From positions 167,102 to 231,101 of the forward strand of contig CBDBJK010000030.1 of NCBI GenBank assembly GCA_965206395.1: a stretch of 64,000 bases of DNA, given 5' to 3'. This DNA is from CBDBJK01 sp965206395 (GTDB lineage Bacteria; Chloroflexota; Dehalococcoidia; Lucifugimonadales; CATOSD01). This document shows positions 34,393 to 42,554 of this stretch, piece by piece (the stretch's first letter is position 1; each line of letters begins with the position of its first letter). Under the pieces are notes generated by a model that saw only the letters and a list, made by a program, of their open reading frames with translations, did not search any database and was not told the origin of the DNA. A program made the translations under genes and the position numbers.

Positions 34393-35514
34393 TCAAATTG
34401 ACGCATCGCTTACCATTTCCAGAAAATCGTCGAAGAGGTATTCACTGTCGAGAGGGCCGGGGGACGCCTCCGAGTGGTACTGTATGCTCATCACTGGCAG
34501 CGACTTATGGCGCAGGCCCTCCACCGTGCCGTCGTTGAGGTTGACGTGGCTTACCTCTACCTCGGACGGCAGGCTGTCGGCGTCCACTGCGTAGCCGTGG
34601 TTCTGCGCGGTGATGTAGACCAGGCCGGTGTTCAGGTCGCGCACGGGATGGTTGGCTCCGCGATGCCCGAACTTGAGCTTGAAAGTGCGCCCTCCGAAGG
34701 CCCGTCCCAGCACCTGATTGCCGAGGCATATGCCCATTATCGGAACCCTGCCGATGAGTCCCCTGGCCGTCTCTACGGTGTAATCAAGAAGCTCAGGATC
34801 GCCGGGCCCCGGAGACAGCAGCACGCCGTCTGGATTTCTGGACAAGATGTCCTCCGCCGATGCATTCGCCGGAACCGCTGTGACCTCACATCCTCTGGTT
34901 CGCAGCATACGCAGGATGTTGTATTTCAGGCCGAAGTCGCTGACCAGGATTCGATACATTGGCTCTGCCGATGCCGTATTCGGCACCATCTGGTCCCACT
35001 CGTAGGTGCTCTGAGTGCTGACCTGCCTCACGAAATCGATGTCATCGTAGCTTGGCATGTCACGGAGACGAGCCAGCGCGTCCTCCGGCGACATATCGAC
35101 GGCGATAGCGCCCATCATGACGCCGCGAGTGCGCAGGCGGCGGGTGATGGCGCGAGTGTCCACGCCGCTGACGGCGGGTATGCCCTGGGACGCCAGGAAA
35201 TCACCCAGCGTTGCCGTGCTCAGGGAGTGGCTTGGTCGCAGGCAGTGCTCTCGCACCACGAAGCCCGATACCTGCACTTTGCGAGACTCGAAGTCGCGTT
35301 CGTTGATGCCATAGTTGCCGATGATAGGGTAGGTCGGCACGACGATCTGCCCCGCAAACGAGGGGTCGGTTAGCATCTCCTGATAGCCGGTCATCGACGT
35401 GCTGAACACCACCTCGCCGTAGGCCGCCTCTTGCGAGCCAAAGGCGTAGCCCCTGTACGTCGAGCCGTCTTCAAGGACGAGGAATGCTTGTTTATTTAAT
35501 ATGTTTGAAGGCAT
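34393..35514 (-). CDS. carA: Carbamoyl-phosphate synthase small subunit
   Basis: The 373-residue glutamine amidotransferase has an N-terminal CPSase small-chain domain (LVLEDGSTYRGYAFG, STSMTGYQEMLTDPSF) and a class I GATase domain with nucleophile in GICLGNQ and the His/Glu pair in QYHSEASPGP. It supplies ammonia to CarB. GATase motifs are complete. The gene is part of the pyr operon but separated from carB. Confidence 0.97.
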   Translation of the reverse strand: MPSNILNKQAFLVLEDGSTYRGYAFGSQEAAYGEVVFSTSMTGYQEMLTDPSFAGQIVVPTYPIIGNYGINERDFESRKVQVSGFVVREHCLRPSHSLSTATLGDFLASQGIPAVSGVDTRAITRRLRTRGVMMGAIAVDMSPEDALARLRDMPSYDDIDFVRQVSTQSTYEWDQMVPNTASAEPMYRILVSDFGLKYNILRMLRTRGCEVTAVPANASAEDILSRNPDGVLLSPGPGDPELLDYTVETARGLIGRVPIMGICLGNQVLGRAFGGRTFKLKFGHRGANHPVRDLNTGLVYITAQNHGYAVDADSLPSEVEVSHVNLNDGTVEGLRHKSLPVMSIQYHSEASPGPLDSEYLFDDFLEMVSDASI

Positions 35515-35522
35515 ACCAATTC

Positions 35523-36398
35523 TCAGTTCAAGGGCTGTGGTTTTTGATACTTGGTTAAGTCAGGGCGCTCACTCATTACGCCCAGCAATTCTAATTTTAA
35601 TCCCACAGGGATTCGATACTCTTTACTAGCGTTGTCGTCTGATGAAACGACTTGGTGGCTTTGGCTCAGGGAGCATACAGCATAAACGGGTTGAGTCTCC
35701 TTAGACGTCACATTTATCAAGAAAAGAATCTCATAACCTTTAGAAAGAGATTGGTCTTTCCTGAATTTATCTGTGCCGACAAAAGCTATATACACCCTCC
35801 TGTCTACGTTTCCCATCGGTTTTAATCTCACAACGTCTAGGATTGCAGAGCTTTCACCAGGAATGGACAGAGAACCACTGGATTCGGATAACTGTCCCTC
35901 TGCCCACTGTAAGTTTCTATTCGTAGGCCATCTATCTAACGATATTCCCTTTTGAGGTGTAGCAAACATTACTTGGAGCAATTGCCCTTGACTGTTCTCA
36001 GCTTCATTAATACCAAGATTCTTTATCTCTATTCCCCATACGTCACTAAACCCTGCACCCTTTGAATGGCTTACATCAACGACTTCCAGGCGAGGTTTCT
36101 GACGCTCTTTCAGTTCTCCATTCGCTTTATATAGGTTATAAATGGACTTAACGAAACTATTCCCGATGAGAAGAAAAAGAACAGCGCCACTTGGTATTGA
36201 AACATAAGCTGACTTGTTATCTACCGCGAGTCCCAATAATCCAGCTACAACAGCAATCGTACTCAGTATTGTGAGGTATCTAGACCACGAATCCCAGAGA
36301 TAGACGAAAGGGGCTTTGATAAGCCACAAAAAGAAGACTTTCTTCAAATCCTTACTCTGTGTGATTAGCCTTCTCGTACACCACCTCCCCGCCGACAA
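35523..36398 (-). CDS. Unknown membrane-anchored protein inside pyr operon
   Basis: The frame is up to 291 residues from a TTG; its first ~17 codons overlap the pyrC end and are doubtful. Two N-terminal membrane helices (YLTILSTIAVVAGLLGLAV and SIPSGAVLFLLIGNSFV) are followed by a soluble domain with strands (RLEVVDVSHSKG, WGIEIKNLGI, YIAFVGTDKF). No family is recognised. It is clearly AT-richer than carA and pyrC, suggesting late acquisition between them. The start codon is unresolved and no good ribosome site is seen. Confidence 0.6.
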   Translation of the reverse strand: MSAGRWCTRRLITQSKDLKKVFFLWLIKAPFVYLWDSWSRYLTILSTIAVVAGLLGLAVDNKSAYVSIPSGAVLFLLIGNSFVKSIYNLYKANGELKERQKPRLEVVDVSHSKGAGFSDVWGIEIKNLGINEAENSQGQLLQVMFATPQKGISLDRWPTNRNLQWAEGQLSESSGSLSIPGESSAILDVVRLKPMGNVDRRVYIAFVGTDKFRKDQSLSKGYEILFLINVTSKETQPVYAVCSLSQSHQVVSSDDNASKEYRIPVGLKLELLGVMSERPDLTKYQKPQPLN

Positions 36399-37698
36399 TC
36401 GTAGTCACGATCTGGCCCTTGAGCGTCGTGCCGTCGAGAGGTGTGTTTTTGCCCTTGGAGGTGAACTTGCTGGCGTCTACGGCCCACTCGGCGTTGGGAT
36501 CGAATATGGTAATGTCGGCAGGCGCGCCCTCTTTTAATATACCCAGATTTACCCCGTGGCTGCCAAGAAACCGTGCCGGGGACGCCGTTAGTTTTTCGAC
36601 GAGCAGTGGCAGCGTGATTTTGCCTTCGTGGACGAGCGACGTCAGCGAACCTAGAGCCGTTTCCAGAACGCTTATGCCGAATGCAGCCTCTTGAAAGGTG
36701 CAGAGCTTGTGCACGCGATTGTGCGGCGCGTGGTCTGTTGCCACAAAGTCGATGATGCCGTCTCGCAGGCCCTGCGCCATCGCCTCCACGTCGATGTGAC
36801 CGCGCAGTGGCGGGTTGACCTTGGCGAGCGTGTCGTACGCGCTCGACGTTAGCGGAGCGAAAGGAGTCCCGCCGTTCTGGTAGCCCAGAATGGCCTCGTC
36901 GCTGAGGGTCAGGTGATGCGGCGTGACCTCGCAGGTGACATTGAGGCCCTTCTCTTTGGCCTGACGCACAAGCTCAAGTGTTCCGGCGGTGCTCATGTGC
37001 GCGACATGGTAGCGGCCTCCCGTAAGCTCGGCAAGGGCGATGTCGCGGGCGACCATTATCTCCTCGGCTGAGTTGGGTATGCCCTTGACGCCAAGACGGT
37101 TGGACACCCATCCCTCGTTCATCGCGCCGCCTGTGAACAGCTCGTGAACCTCGCAGTGGTTGATGATGGGCAGTCCCTGAGCAGAGCTATAGCTGAGGGC
37201 GTTACGCATGATGTTGGGGTCGGCGATTGGATTGCCATCGTCGCTGAATCCGACGACACCTGCCTGCGAAAGCTCCCCCATCTCTGCAAGCTCTACGCCG
37301 TTGCTGCCCTTGGTGACGCAGCCGATTGGCAGGACGCGAACCACGCCTTCATCTCGTGCTTTCCGCAGAACGAAGTCAACGGCGGCCCATGAGTCGATGG
37401 CGGGGTTGGTGTTGGGCATGGCGCATATGGTGGTGAATCCGCCCTTCGCCGCCGCCCTCGTCCCTGTGGCGATAGTTTCCTTGTCCTCGTAGCCCGGCTC
37501 TCGCAGGTGGCAGTGAAGGTCTATGAACCCCGGACTCACGACCAGCCCGGCGGCATCTATGACCTCGGTATTTTCGGAAGGCGCAATCTGCGTGTCAATA
37601 CCTCGCACAACGCCGTCCTCGACCAGCAGGTCGGCTATCCTGTCGATGCCCTGCGCAGGGTCTATGATGCGGCCGCCTTTAATCAGCAAGTGCCCCAT
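36352..37698 (-). CDS. pyrC: Dihydroorotase
   Basis: The 448-residue class I dihydroorotase has metal-binding HCHLREPGYEDKE, MPNTNPAIDS, NHCEVHELF, YHVAHMSTAGTLE and the late aspartate in DFVATDHAPH. It cyclises carbamoyl-aspartate to dihydroorotate. GGCIYE-like substrate loops are normal. It is followed by the AT-rich unknown gene and preceded by a Nudix gene. Confidence 0.97.
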   Translation of the reverse strand: MGHLLIKGGRIIDPAQGIDRIADLLVEDGVVRGIDTQIAPSENTEVIDAAGLVVSPGFIDLHCHLREPGYEDKETIATGTRAAAKGGFTTICAMPNTNPAIDSWAAVDFVLRKARDEGVVRVLPIGCVTKGSNGVELAEMGELSQAGVVGFSDDGNPIADPNIMRNALSYSSAQGLPIINHCEVHELFTGGAMNEGWVSNRLGVKGIPNSAEEIMVARDIALAELTGGRYHVAHMSTAGTLELVRQAKEKGLNVTCEVTPHHLTLSDEAILGYQNGGTPFAPLTSSAYDTLAKVNPPLRGHIDVEAMAQGLRDGIIDFVATDHAPHNRVHKLCTFQEAAFGISVLETALGSLTSLVHEGKITLPLLVEKLTASPARFLGSHGVNLGILKEGAPADITIFDPNAEWAVDASKFTSKGKNTPLDGTTLKGQIVTTIVGGEVVYEKANHTE

Positions 37699-37710
37699 TG
37701 GCTTGCTCCT

Positions 37711-38103
37711 TCATAGTCTGCCTAATATGGGTTCGACCCAATCAATCAGAGGTAGCTCTGTGGCCCTGTCCCACCACAGATACTCTTGTATCTCTGGGCC
37801 TAACGTTATCTCACCGTCCGCTTTCACACGGAACACGTTGTGGTCCAAGCCTATGTAGTGTAGTCCGTTTTCTCCCCAGTGATGGTAGTATCCAAAAAGA
37901 TACTCGATTTCCGTTGCTATCAGGCCTGTCTCCTCGTACAGCTCTCGTGCAACCGCGGATATAGGCAGTTCCCCCTGCTCCACGCCTCCTCCGGGAATGT
38001 GGAAAACGCTGTCTGCAGGCTCCCTGACCATCAGAATCCGGTCTTCTCTAATCACGATTGCGGTCGCTCTGGGACGAATCTTTTCCCCCTGACCTCCACT
38101 CAT
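37711..38103 (-). CDS. Nudix hydrolase in pyr operon
   Basis: The 130-residue protein has the Nudix box GGGVEQGELPISAVARELYEETGL. Its ATG overlaps the pyrB stop by 4 bases (ATGA), so it is translated with the operon. It might clean up modified pyrimidine nucleotides, but that is only inferred from position. It lies 12 bp before pyrC. Confidence 0.9.
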   Translation of the reverse strand: MSGGQGEKIRPRATAIVIREDRILMVREPADSVFHIPGGGVEQGELPISAVARELYEETGLIATEIEYLFGYYHHWGENGLHYIGLDHNVFRVKADGEITLGPEIQEYLWWDRATELPLIDWVEPILGRL

Positions 38104-39173
38104 AACGCTGGCCCCTTAATTTCTGGTAGAGTATGGCTTCGATTATGCATTGGAGCCTCCCTTATCGGTGTAACGACGCTGTATAGCGCAGCCATCCGGA
38201 CGGCTACGCCGTTGGTGACTTGCTCCTCGATGACTGACCTCGCGCCGTGTGCAACCTCCGGGTCGATCTCGATGCCTTCGTTCATCGGCCCTGGGTGCAT
38301 TACCAGGACATCGGGTTTCGCAAGCTCCAGACGCTTTGGCGTGATGCCGTACATCCTTGAATACTCTCTGAGGGTCGGCAGATGACCGGCTTGTTGCCGC
38401 TCCGTCTGAAGCCGCAGCGCCATCACAACGTTGGCCCCTTCGAGGGCGCGTTCCACGTTGGTCTCTATCTGCACGGACGCAAAGGGATGTCCTTCCATAG
38501 AGCGATAGCCATTCAGGAAATCGGAGGGAATCAGCGTCGGCGGCGCGCAGAGGACTACTTGCGCGCCCATCTTCGTCAGCCCCCAGAGGTTGGAGCGGGC
38601 CACGCGGCTGTACAGGATGTCCCCGACGATGACTACTTTGAGTCCTTCGATTCTGCCCAGATGACTCTGGATGGTGTAGAGGTCGAGCAGCGCCTGAGTC
38701 GGGTGTGCGTGTGCGCCGTCGCCTGCGTTAATTACACAGGAGTCGAGGAAGCGGGCCAGGAAGTGTGGCGCGCCTGCGTGCGGATGACGAATGACGATGA
38801 TATCAGCGTTCATAGCCTGGATTGTCAGGGCCGTGTTGTAAAGCGACTCGCCTTTCTCGACGCTGCTTCCACCGCCCGACACGTTAATCACGTCGGCGCT
38901 CAGTATCTTGCCAGCCTGCTCGAAGGACACGCGTGTGCGAGTGCTGACCTCGTAGAACATGGTGATGATGCTCTTGCCCCTGAGAGTGGGCACCTTTTTG
39001 ATGTCGCGCTGCAAGACTTCTTTCATGACATCCGTGTTTTGTATGACCGCCTCTATCTCCTCTCTTGAGAAGTCGTCAAGGTCAAGGATGTTCCTGCGTC
39101 CACTGCCTCGGCCATTCGAGACAGGAGGCGTTACCACGGCCTGCTGCGCTCCCAATCGGCTTGTTTGAATCAT
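38100..39173 (-). CDS. pyrB: Aspartate carbamoyltransferase catalytic subunit
   Basis: The 357-residue protein has the carbamoyl-phosphate motif STRTRVSFE, GGGSSVEKGESLYNT, HPTQALLDLYTI, and the aspartate-binding end VMHPGPMNEGIEID. It joins carbamoyl phosphate and aspartate. It carries about 25 extra N-terminal residues compared with most PyrB. Its ATG overlaps the pyrR stop by 4 bases. Confidence 0.97.
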   Translation of the reverse strand: MIQTSRLGAQQAVVTPPVSNGRGSGRRNILDLDDFSREEIEAVIQNTDVMKEVLQRDIKKVPTLRGKSIITMFYEVSTRTRVSFEQAGKILSADVINVSGGGSSVEKGESLYNTALTIQAMNADIIVIRHPHAGAPHFLARFLDSCVINAGDGAHAHPTQALLDLYTIQSHLGRIEGLKVVIVGDILYSRVARSNLWGLTKMGAQVVLCAPPTLIPSDFLNGYRSMEGHPFASVQIETNVERALEGANVVMALRLQTERQQAGHLPTLREYSRMYGITPKRLELAKPDVLVMHPGPMNEGIEIDPEVAHGARSVIEEQVTNGVAVRMAALYSVVTPIREAPMHNRSHTLPEIKGPAL

Positions 39174-39721
39174 GCTTCCCCCTTCCTCAAGAGCACTACC
39201 TCGTCCACGCCGTCAATTTCTGTCACTCTGACCTCCACCTCTTCATCGAGCGAGGTAGGAACGTTCTTGCCAACGTAGTCCGCTCTGATGGGCAGCTCAC
39301 GGTGTCCTCTGTCAACCAGAACGGCAAGCTGAATCTCTTTTGGCCGTCCGAAATCATTGACAGCATCCATCGCGGCGCGGATAGTCCGGCCCGTATATAA
39401 CACGTCGTCCACCAGAACGATGCGCTTGCCCTGGATGCCCACAGGTATGTCTGTGCGGCGCATAGTTTGCCTCACCCGATCGGAGGTGTCGTCTCGATAG
39501 AGGCTGATGTCGAGAGCGCCGACCGGCACGTCTTTGCCTTCGAACTCCTTTATCGAGACGGCGATGCGTTTCGCGAGTGGCACTCCCCTGGTGTGCATTC
39601 CAACGAGGACGACATCTTCTATCCCGCCGTTACGCTCCATAACTTCGTGGGCTATGCGGGTGAGGGCGCGCCTGATCTCATCTGATGTGAGTATTTCTCG
39701 CCCTTGTGAAATGCGGGCCAT
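39170..39721 (-). CDS. pyrR: PyrR bifunctional regulator / uracil phosphoribosyltransferase
   Basis: The 183-residue protein carries the PRPP loop VLVDDVLYTGRTIRAAMDAV and MHTRGVPLAKRIA. As in other attenuation systems it is the first gene of the operon it controls. UMP-bound PyrR binds the leader RNA and favours the terminator; it also has weak UPRT activity. The leader next to it holds a PyrR box and terminator. Confidence 0.97.
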   Translation of the reverse strand: MARISQGREILTSDEIRRALTRIAHEVMERNGGIEDVVLVGMHTRGVPLAKRIAVSIKEFEGKDVPVGALDISLYRDDTSDRVRQTMRRTDIPVGIQGKRIVLVDDVLYTGRTIRAAMDAVNDFGRPKEIQLAVLVDRGHRELPIRADYVGKNVPTSLDEEVEVRVTEIDGVDEVVLLRKGEA

Positions 39722-39740
39722 GTAACCTTCCTCAGTAAAA

Positions 39741-39771
39741 CAAAAAACCTCTTGCCACTGAGCAAGAGGTT
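39741..39771 (-). terminator. pyr operon attenuator terminator
   Basis: On the minus strand, arms AACCTCTTGC and GCAAGAGGTT (39762-39771 and 39746-39755) form a 10-bp stem followed by TTTTTTGTTTT, 20 bp before the pyrR ATG. Lying between the promoter and pyrR, it is an attenuator rather than an end-of-operon terminator. Confidence 0.88.
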
Positions 39772-39866
39772 TCGCATTTTCTCATCTTTATAGAATGCTT
39801 CTAATGAACCGGCTACAGGCCGAGCATCTGAAGAACATCCGCGTAGATGTATGTTGCCGAAATTGT

Positions 39867-39893
39867 CCCCTTGCCAGCCTCACGGGACTGACT
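39867..39893 (-). promoter_or_regulatory. pyrR leader: PyrR RNA-binding loop (anti-antiterminator)
   Basis: The minus strand reads AGTCAGTCCCGTGAGGCTGG then CAAGGGG. AGTCCCGTGAGGCT (39877-39890) fits the PyrR binding consensus ARUCCNGNGAGGYU exactly. It lies about 155 nt before pyrR and upstream of the attenuator hairpin, the standard layout for UMP-dependent termination. Confidence 0.88.
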
Positions 39894-39970
39894 TAAAAGG
39901 GTCGCTAACACGTTCGCGTTGGCGCTCCATTGAGTCGTCTATACCATTCTATAGTGTAGGGGAATGCAGT

Positions 39971-40291
39971 TCAAGCGTCAGCGAATATACTTTTCACGAT
40001 TTGCATGAGGATTGCGCCGACACCTACCTCGCCTATAACTACACCTGAGAGTGATATAAGCACGTTATCACTGAACGAAAGTTTACCAAGGCCAGAGAGG
40101 TAGAACAAGGCTAACGTTGCGGCTAAAGTCAGACCGTAAAATATGAAAACAAACCAAAAAGATCTCTCTCGCAGCCTTATGGTTTGCCGCATCAGATCGT
40201 CTCTTAGAGCGTCCTGCTCCGAATGAAGACGCTCGTCCCCCTTTAATAATGACTGAAGCTGAATATCTAGTGGATTTTCCTCCATTCCCAA
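39971..40291 (-). CDS. Small two-helix membrane protein paired with RHH gene (second copy)
   Basis: The 106-residue protein has a charged head (LLKGDERLHSEQDALRDDL), a basic-aromatic junction (RLRERSFWF), helix VFIFYGLTLAATLALFYLSG and a second hydrophobic segment (VLISLSGVVIGEVGVGAILM). Size, order and topology match the protein at 9502-9825 although sequence identity is low. It follows the RHH gene by 17 bp. No family is recognised. Confidence 0.7.
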   Translation of the reverse strand: MGMEENPLDIQLQSLLKGDERLHSEQDALRDDLMRQTIRLRERSFWFVFIFYGLTLAATLALFYLSGLGKLSFSDNVLISLSGVVIGEVGVGAILMQIVKSIFADA

Positions 40292-40308
40292 ACTCTAGGA
40301 ACAGATTT

Positions 40309-40581
40309 CTATTGCTTCGGGGGCGTATTGGTCTTACGAGGCTTGGGTTTCTCTTCGACATGTTCGAAGATAGGCATTTCTAGCTCGCGGAAGCTTTTGT
40401 CATCATAATCTATAGACGCGACTGCTCTTCCCTCCTTGCGTTGCCTGATAGCCCATCTGAGCAAAGTCATAGCGTTATTGAAAAGCTCGGTGCGGGTTTT
40501 CATACCCGCCTCTTCCATGAGTGCGTCAAGGGACTCAAGTCTGTCTTCTGGTATCTCGTATTGAATTCTTACCGTTTTCAT
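40309..40581 (-). CDS. Ribbon-helix-helix-like DNA-binding protein (second copy)
   Basis: It starts MKTVRIQYEIPEDRLESLDALMEEAGMKTRTELFNNAMTLLRWAI, a strand followed by two helices of the RHH type (R-T-E-L-F-N-N-A-L core). A charged tail of about 35 residues with KPKPRKTNTPPKQ follows. The start is set at the internal ATG; the frame is open to 40623. It pairs with the membrane protein directly downstream. Confidence 0.78.
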   Translation of the reverse strand: MKTVRIQYEIPEDRLESLDALMEEAGMKTRTELFNNAMTLLRWAIRQRKEGRAVASIDYDDKSFRELEMPIFEHVEEKPKPRKTNTPPKQ

Positions 40582-40623
40582 ATTCCTTTTCCTTGTCTGT
40601 ATCCAAACAAGAGCCTGTAACAA

Positions 40624-40932
40624 ATTCCTCTGGAATTAGAAGCTCACCATCGCTAGATGCGAATTCGACAACGGGAATTCTTCTGAAAACACTCGTTTGA
40701 TGCTCATTTTACTACACTGTATATGAGTATATTTCAAGTAGTCCTGTGGATTCGCCGTCACTGCCATATCTCTACGCATCAAATGGCTAACGAGGCCTCT
40801 TCTGACAATGCTTCTTCCTGTTCATTCGGCCTTGAACCGTGTTGGCAGCGAGTGCTACAGTAAGGGCAAATGTAGCCGTAGCGGTTCGCTCAGGCCCGTC
40901 TTCGAGACCAGTCCGTTCGCAGGGGGTGAGAT
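40624..40932. other. Divergent intergenic region upstream of acyl-CoA carboxylase
   Basis: AT-rich DNA near 40700-40740 probably holds the RHH promoter on the minus strand. One minus frame here reads IPVVEFASSDGELLIPEEFV without a start codon and could be a short gene remnant. No RNA gene is seen. Confidence 0.45.
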
Positions 40933-42540
40933 ATGGACATTCTTCAGTCAACGGTTCAGCCCGATAGCGCGGAGTTCAAGGAAAACAAGGCTTCGATGGA
41001 AGCCCTGGTCGGGCAGTTGAAAGACCGCCTCACGAAGGTGGCTCGCGGAGGCAGCGCCCGTGCGGTGGAGCTTCATCGCAGCCGGGGCAAGCTGCTGGCA
41101 CGCGAGCGCATAGAGCGGCTTCTGGATCCGAACACCCCTTTCCTTGAGTTTAGCGCGCTCGCGGCGTGGGACGTATACGACAACGACGCGCCCTCTGCGG
41201 GCATCGTCACTGGTATCGGCGTCGTGCATGGCAAGGAAGTGATGGTCTTGGCAAACGATTCCACTGTCAAGGGCGGGTCGTACTACCCCATGACCGTGAA
41301 GAAGCACCTGCGAGCGCAAGAGGTCGCGCAGGAAAACCGCTTGCCGTGCATCTACCTCGTGGACTCAGGAGGCGCGTTTCTGCCGCTCCAGGCAGAGGTC
41401 TTCCCCGACCGCGAGCACTTCGGGCGTATTTTCTACAATCAAGCGCGCATGTCGGCTATGGGCATTCCGCAGGTCGCGGTGGTCATGGGGTCTTGCACCG
41501 CCGGAGGCGCGTACGTACCCGCGATGAGCGATGAGGTCATCATCGTGCGTAACCAGGGGACCATCTTCTTAGCGGGGCCGCCGCTGGTGAAGGCAGCCAC
41601 AGGCGAGGAGGTTGATGCCGAGACCCTGGGAGGCGCAGACGTTCATACCAGGCTATCGGGCGTTGCCGACCACTACGCCATAGACGATGAGGATGCGCTG
41701 GCCATAACTCGAAACGTAGTGGAGAACTTTGTTTCATCGAAGCGAGTCCCATTCGAGGTGTTGGAGCCGGAACCGCCCCGCTACGACCCCAGGGAGCTTT
41801 ACGGCGTAATCTCCGCCAATATCCGTAGACCTTATGACTCGCGCGAGGTCATCGCCCGAATCGTGGACGGCAGCCGTTTTCACGAGTTCAAGGAGTTCTA
41901 CGGCGACACCCTCGTGTGCGGCTTCGCCCGCATCTGGGGCTACCCCGTCGGCATCGTAGCCAACAACGGTATCCTGTTTTCGGAGAGCGCGTTGAAGGGC
42001 GCGCACTTCGTCGAGCTTTGCAGTCAGCGGGGCATTCCGCTTGTGTTCCTGCAAAACATCACAGGCTTCATGGTGGGCCGTCAGTTCGAAGCGGGAGGTA
42101 TTGCCAAGGACGGCGCGAAGATGGTGCTTGCGGTAACCAACGCCGCAGTGCCCAAGTTTACCGTCATCATGAGCGCGTCCTTCGGGGCGGGCAACTACGG
42201 CATGTGTGGTCGAGCCTATCAGCCGCGTCAGCTATGGATGTGGCCCAACGCTCGCATCTCCGTGATGGGTGGACAGCAGGCCGCGGACGTGCTGCTGACG
42301 GTGAAGCTAGACCAGCTCGCTCGCGAAGACAAGACCATGACTCCGGAGGAGCGGGAAGACTTTCAGCGCCCCATGCTGGAAAGCTACGAAGAGGAGGGCA
42401 ATCCTTACTACAGCACCGCCCGCCTGTGGGACGATGGCATCATTGACCCGGCCGAGACCCGCAACGTTCTAGGGTTGGGTATATCCGCCGCGCTCAACGC
42501 GCCCTTCCCCGAACGGAATCAGGGTGTTTTCCGAATGTAG
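40933..42540 (+). CDS. Acyl-CoA carboxylase carboxyltransferase subunit (MccB-like)
   Basis: The 535-residue crotonase-fold carboxyltransferase reads RERIERLLDPNTPFLEFS, DSGGAFLPLQAEVFPDREHFGRIF, MGSCTAGGAYVPAMSDE, GGADVHTRLSGVADH and a C-terminal GQQAADVL region. The FPDREHFGRIFYNQARMS segment is most like methylcrotonyl-CoA carboxylase beta or its relatives in leucine/isovalerate or terpenoid breakdown; propionyl-CoA cannot be excluded. AGGGGGTGAG precedes the ATG. It forms an operon with the two genes after it. Confidence 0.93.
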   Translation: MDILQSTVQPDSAEFKENKASMEALVGQLKDRLTKVARGGSARAVELHRSRGKLLARERIERLLDPNTPFLEFSALAAWDVYDNDAPSAGIVTGIGVVHGKEVMVLANDSTVKGGSYYPMTVKKHLRAQEVAQENRLPCIYLVDSGGAFLPLQAEVFPDREHFGRIFYNQARMSAMGIPQVAVVMGSCTAGGAYVPAMSDEVIIVRNQGTIFLAGPPLVKAATGEEVDAETLGGADVHTRLSGVADHYAIDDEDALAITRNVVENFVSSKRVPFEVLEPEPPRYDPRELYGVISANIRRPYDSREVIARIVDGSRFHEFKEFYGDTLVCGFARIWGYPVGIVANNGILFSESALKGAHFVELCSQRGIPLVFLQNITGFMVGRQFEAGGIAKDGAKMVLAVTNAAVPKFTVIMSASFGAGNYGMCGRAYQPRQLWMWPNARISVMGGQQAADVLLTVKLDQLAREDKTMTPEEREDFQRPMLESYEEEGNPYYSTARLWDDGIIDPAETRNVLGLGISAALNAPFPERNQGVFRM

Positions 42541-42554
42541 AGAGTTGATATCTG

